Below, piece after piece: positions 61,301-64,000 of a DNA stretch of 64,000 bases (its first letter is position 1; each line of letters begins with the position of its first letter). Origin of the DNA: PALSA-607 sp036501485 (GTDB taxonomy: Bacteria; Actinomycetota; Actinomycetes; Acidothermales; Acidothermaceae); assembly GCA_036501485.1 (NCBI GenBank), contig DASYAG010000120.1, positions 3,288 through 67,287 on the forward strand, given 5' to 3'. The position numbers and the translations under genes are program-made. A model generated the notes under the pieces. That model had not been told where the DNA came from and searched no databases. It worked only from the letters and a program-made list of their open reading frames with translations.

Positions 61301-61399
61301 CGCCGCTGCGACTCTGCGCAGGCACCGTCGCCCAAACAACAACCTCGTCAGCAAACACAATCATCTGCCGAATAGCGGATGTTGGGATTTGGATCACAA

Positions 61400-61405
61400 C
61401 AGGCT
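61400..61405 (+). promoter_or_regulatory. -10-like element for the lipoprotein gene
   Basis: CAGGCT, six bases before ATG 61412; no ribosome-binding site. Confidence 0.35.
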
Positions 61406-61411
61406 TGCTTG

Positions 61412-62692
61412 ATGACTCGACCGAGGCCCGCTCGTTCGTGCCGCATCGCGGACAATGGTGCGGTGAGGCAACCGATAGGGCGTGGGCGGCGTCTGGCCGG
61501 TATGAGTGTCGCGACGGTCGTGGCTGGCTTGGCGCTGGTCGCGTCGAGCGGCTGCGCCGCGTCGCGGGTGGGATCCGGTTTGCCCTCGCTGAGCTCCTCG
61601 GGACCCTTAGTCGCCAGCCAGTTGGGGTCCGCTGCGCCGGCGGCGGGGTCGTTTTCACCGGTGTCGGCGCTTCCCAAGCATTCAGCCCCAACGCCGTCGC
61701 CACCACCTTCTCCGGACCCTTCAGGGTGGGCGGCGTTGTTCACGGTGTCAGGGCGGCTGTCGTTTGGGATGGGGGGCCCGAATCCGGAGCTGGTCGGGAT
61801 GGATGGGGCATCGCTGTTCTTGACGGGGGCCTTCACCGACAGCGCCGGCCAGCGGGCCACCTTGGTGCGCGTGGATCGAGCTTCGCTGCGAATCGTCGCC
61901 ACGGCCGACCCGCCTGATCTGACGGCGGTGGCCTATGGGGTGGGCGCGCTGTGGTGGGCGACTGGGCATCCCAATGTAGAGAGCGGATGCAACTGCACCC
62001 CGCCGCCGCCGAGGCGGCTGCTGCTCAAACTCGACCCAGTCAGTCTCGCTGTCACACAGCGGTTCCAGCTTCCGGCTGCACCGATGCTGGTCGCCCTCGC
62101 GGGCGCCAACGTGTGGGTTGCCACCGCGAGTGCGCTGCTGCGCGTCGACCCCAACGACGGACGGGTACTGGCCACCGTCGAGCTGGGATTCCAACCGGTC
62201 AGCCTGGCCGGATCGCCAGACGGCACAAGGATCTACGCGCTGGGCGACACAGCCAGCGACGATTTCGTGCTCCTCGACGCGGACGCCGTGACCGGCATCC
62301 TGTTGGGCCGGGTCGAGGGCCAACAGGCCACGTATGGGCCGCTGGCGGTGACCGCTACCGGCGTGTGGGTGCCCGGGACCGACCTGGCGCACCAGACCAC
62401 TCGCATGCAGCTTTTCACTGGTCCTGAGCTGCGGCCGAGCGCCACCGTGGATGGCCTGGTCAACGACGCCGTGCCTTACGTCGCGGGAAACACGCTGTGG
62501 GTCATCGACTTCGGAGGCATCGGCCCCACCATGTGCGCGGACCCGACAAGCGGTGCAGTTCGAGCAAGCGGGGCACCAGTCGGGGTCTCGATTGGCACCA
62601 TGCTCTCCGACGCCGCTGCGACCTACCTGCTGAACGATGTCGGGGTCAACGACACGCTGCTTCGTATCGCTGTTACGCACAGCTGCGACTGA
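61412..62692 (+). CDS. Putative beta-propeller lipoprotein
   Basis: 426 residues: a basic N-terminus, hydrophobic segment and lipobox LVASSGC (Cys48), a Ser/Pro linker, and repeated strands such as VDRASLRIVATAD, LDPVSLAVTQRFQLP and VDPNDGRVLATVELG, typical of YVTN/SMP-30-like seven-bladed propellers. Two Cys in ESGCNCTPP may form a disulfide. ATG 61412 gives a long n-region; ATG 61502 gives a shorter signal peptide. It probably sits on the outer face of the membrane; ligand unknown. Confidence 0.7.
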   Translation: MTRPRPARSCRIADNGAVRQPIGRGRRLAGMSVATVVAGLALVASSGCAASRVGSGLPSLSSSGPLVASQLGSAAPAAGSFSPVSALPKHSAPTPSPPPSPDPSGWAALFTVSGRLSFGMGGPNPELVGMDGASLFLTGAFTDSAGQRATLVRVDRASLRIVATADPPDLTAVAYGVGALWWATGHPNVESGCNCTPPPPRRLLLKLDPVSLAVTQRFQLPAAPMLVALAGANVWVATASALLRVDPNDGRVLATVELGFQPVSLAGSPDGTRIYALGDTASDDFVLLDADAVTGILLGRVEGQQATYGPLAVTATGVWVPGTDLAHQTTRMQLFTGPELRPSATVDGLVNDAVPYVAGNTLWVIDFGGIGPTMCADPTSGAVRASGAPVGVSIGTMLSDAAATYLLNDVGVNDTLLRIAVTHSCD

Positions 62693-62845
62693 ACACCCGC
62701 TCCGAACACTTCACTCACATGCCGCGATGTCATCTGTTGCGTCGCGCGAGTTGATTCCCTGGCGCCGATGGGGCAATGTCGCTCCCGCCGGGTTCATGCT
62801 TCCGGTTTGGGCATTGGCTGAGCTCCGATCGAGAGCGGATCCGAC

Positions 62846-63265
62846 GTGTTGGACGTGAGCAAAGCCCCGCCGGCGATCAAGGACATCGCGGGTTGGCTAG
62901 CCGACGAAGGCTTCATCACGGTGCGCGAGACGATCTCAGATCCGGGCAACCAAGACGTCTTCGTTGAGTCCCGCGGTCGCATCGTTCACCTCAATGCCAC
63001 ACGCGGCGACTGGAGCATCAGCATCGGCCTGTACGGCATGGCGACCACCTTTCACCCGGACACGTGGGAATCGTGGATCGCTCAGGTTCCACCTCCAGGT
63101 GATGGCTCGGATTTCGAGCACCGCGTCGAGTACATCAAGCGAAACTGGAGTGCCGCGATCGAACTCGCGACCTTTGACCCCGAAGCAGAAGCGCAACTGA
63201 AGGCGATCGACGATGACTGGGTCGAGCGGCGATTCGGCTTTCGACGTCGACGTGGCACGCAGTAG
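62846..63265 (+). CDS. Hypothetical protein
   Basis: 139 residues, soluble, acidic, with a WLADEGFITVRETISDPGNQDVFVESRGRIVHLNATRGDWSI-type alpha/beta pattern similar in feel to small immunity or SMI1-like proteins, but no family is identified. Start GTG 62846 with only a weak purine stretch upstream. No toxin gene is adjacent. Confidence 0.55.
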   Translation: MLDVSKAPPAIKDIAGWLADEGFITVRETISDPGNQDVFVESRGRIVHLNATRGDWSISIGLYGMATTFHPDTWESWIAQVPPPGDGSDFEHRVEYIKRNWSAAIELATFDPEAEAQLKAIDDDWVERRFGFRRRRGTQ

Positions 63266-63365
63266 CAGCCGAAGCAGAACCTCAGCGCGTACCAGACCTG
63301 GGACTCGATCCAAACATCCTCAACTGCCGCAATGACGCACGTTCGGACGTGCCGATGATCGGACC

Positions 63366-63827
63366 TCAATCGGTGATATCGATGATGATGTCCTGGATGG
63401 ATGCACGCAGGCGATCGATCGCCTTCTGCGCCGAGCGTGATTTGATCAGTCCTTCTTTCGCGGCCATGCGGATGTGCACATTCGCGATACCCGTGACCGA
63501 GGTATCTCTGATCGCGATCACGACGACGGTGGGATTCATGTTGAAGTGCCCGGAGCCGAGATGGCCAGACAGTTTGACTCCGTCGACTTGTGGCGTCGAG
63601 TCAACAGTGGCTCGGAGGTCCGCAAGCGCCGTCTCGATGCGCTCGACCGGGGCTAGTGTCTGCACAGTAAAAGTTGCCGTCGCCGAGGCCGAAGGTACCA
63701 GTTTCGCAGTCAATCCCACAGACCACCTTGCGCCAAAGAAGAACCTCGGAATCATTGCTGCTGATAACGCAGCGAGCTCCTCGTCCTCGGTCACGACGGG
63801 TCCCGTCCCTTCGATCTGCCAAGCCAT
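63366..63827 (-). CDS. Hypothetical protein
   Basis: 153 residues, soluble, beginning MAWQIEGTGPVVTEDEELAAL. The central part has alternating beta strands (ATATFTVQTLAP, GSGHFNMNPTVVVIAIRDTS) and the C-terminus is helical. ATG 63827 has CAGGCT six bases upstream, so leaderless initiation is likely; a longer frame to 63929 is not supported. Function unknown. Confidence 0.55.
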   Translation of the reverse strand: MAWQIEGTGPVVTEDEELAALSAAMIPRFFFGARWSVGLTAKLVPSASATATFTVQTLAPVERIETALADLRATVDSTPQVDGVKLSGHLGSGHFNMNPTVVVIAIRDTSVTGIANVHIRMAAKEGLIKSRSAQKAIDRLRASIQDIIIDITD

Positions 63828-63833
63828 GACGCG

Positions 63834-63839
63834 AGCCTG
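63834..63839 (-). promoter_or_regulatory. -10-like element for the gene 63366-63827
   Basis: CAGGCT on the minus strand, six bases before ATG 63827. Confidence 0.35.
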
Positions 63840-63956
63840 ACCCTCCCGCGCCACATCCGCAAATGCCGCTATGACGCGCGTTCTGCGCGGCCGACCGGCG
63901 CGCCGAGTTGAGGACTTGCCGCCACCCAAGATGGGGCCTTGGCTACCGTGGGCCGT

Positions 63957-64000
63957 ATGGCACGCGTCCTGGTGACCGGCATGTCAGGGACCGGAAAGAC
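63957..64000 (+). CDS. P-loop NTPase, N-terminal fragment cut by the window edge
   Basis: The first 14 codons read MARVLVTGMSGTGK, a Walker A motif (GxSGTGKT-like) at the very start, as in small nucleotide or adenylate kinase-like ATPases. TACCGT lies seven bases before ATG 63957, again suggesting leaderless initiation. The rest is outside the window. Confidence 0.65.
   Translation, partial: MARVLVTGMSGTGK

Noticed and set aside
1..64000. CRISPR array, insertion sequence, prophage or toxin-antitoxin module
   Set aside because: No regularly spaced repeats, no transposase or integrase motifs, no terminal inverted repeats and no paired toxin-antitoxin genes were found on reading both strands.

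Overview
This window is chromosomal DNA of a high-GC actinobacterium (Actinomycetota). The evidence is the strong G/C bias at third codon positions, many GTG starts, many apparently leaderless genes, and a right-hand gene order (glutamyl-tRNA synthetase, FAH-family hydrolase, leuB, serA, ilvC, ilvN, ilvB, gatB, gatA, gatC, ligA, MetE-like) that I recall as also present in Mycobacterium tuberculosis between about Rv2992c and Rv3015c. I cannot name a genus. No transposase, integrase, CRISPR array or phage gene was seen.

Positions 1-11110 hold a catabolic island under one apparent local repressor. It has a sugar-type ABC binding lipoprotein (cut by the left edge), an M24 (creatinase/Xaa-Pro peptidase fold) enzyme, an amidohydrolase, a zinc-type alcohol dehydrogenase, a TIM-barrel isomerase/epimerase, an SDR, a CocE/NonD-type ester or amide hydrolase, a 3-hydroxyisobutyrate-dehydrogenase-like enzyme and a LacI-family regulator. 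All four transcription units carry the palindrome TGCGATCGATCGCA, or a one-mismatch version, just downstream of a recognisable or candidate -10. This looks like a complete regulon for a substrate I cannot identify; permease and ATPase genes would be expected left of the window.

Positions 11156-17531 are a second catabolic block: a semialdehyde-type dehydrogenase, an FCD-type GntR regulator and a VOC protein on the minus strand, and, divergently, a single-chain 2-oxoacid dehydrogenase E1 plus its E2. Two copies of a VanR-like operator (ATTGGATCCAA-type) lie in the divergent promoter region. No E3 is present here.

From 17803 the conserved core starts: tRNA-Glu(CTC), tRNA-Gln(CTG), gltX, FAH hydrolase, cimA, an ECF sigma factor with a membrane partner, ilvE, leuB, several small membrane or lipoproteins, serA, ilvC, ilvN, ilvB and ilvD, then gatC-gatA-gatB, a diguanylate cyclase, ligA and a MetE-like protein. 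GltX, the two tRNAs and GatCAB together serve indirect Gln-tRNA synthesis. Branched-chain amino-acid synthesis is controlled at two places by transcription attenuators with leaderless leader peptides: Ile-Ile codons before cimA and Leu-Leu-Val-Val codons before ilvB.

Between ilvD and gatB lie two tandem paralogous membrane proteins whose cytoplasmic halves look like decayed ECF sigma factors. The last 9 kb (55.4-64 kb) is accessory: a GT4-GT2 fusion glycosyltransferase, a broken quinone oxidoreductase, a DUF3761-like secreted or surface protein, a DUF4236 micro-gene next to a class V aminotransferase, a lipoprotein and hypotheticals, ending in a truncated P-loop gene.
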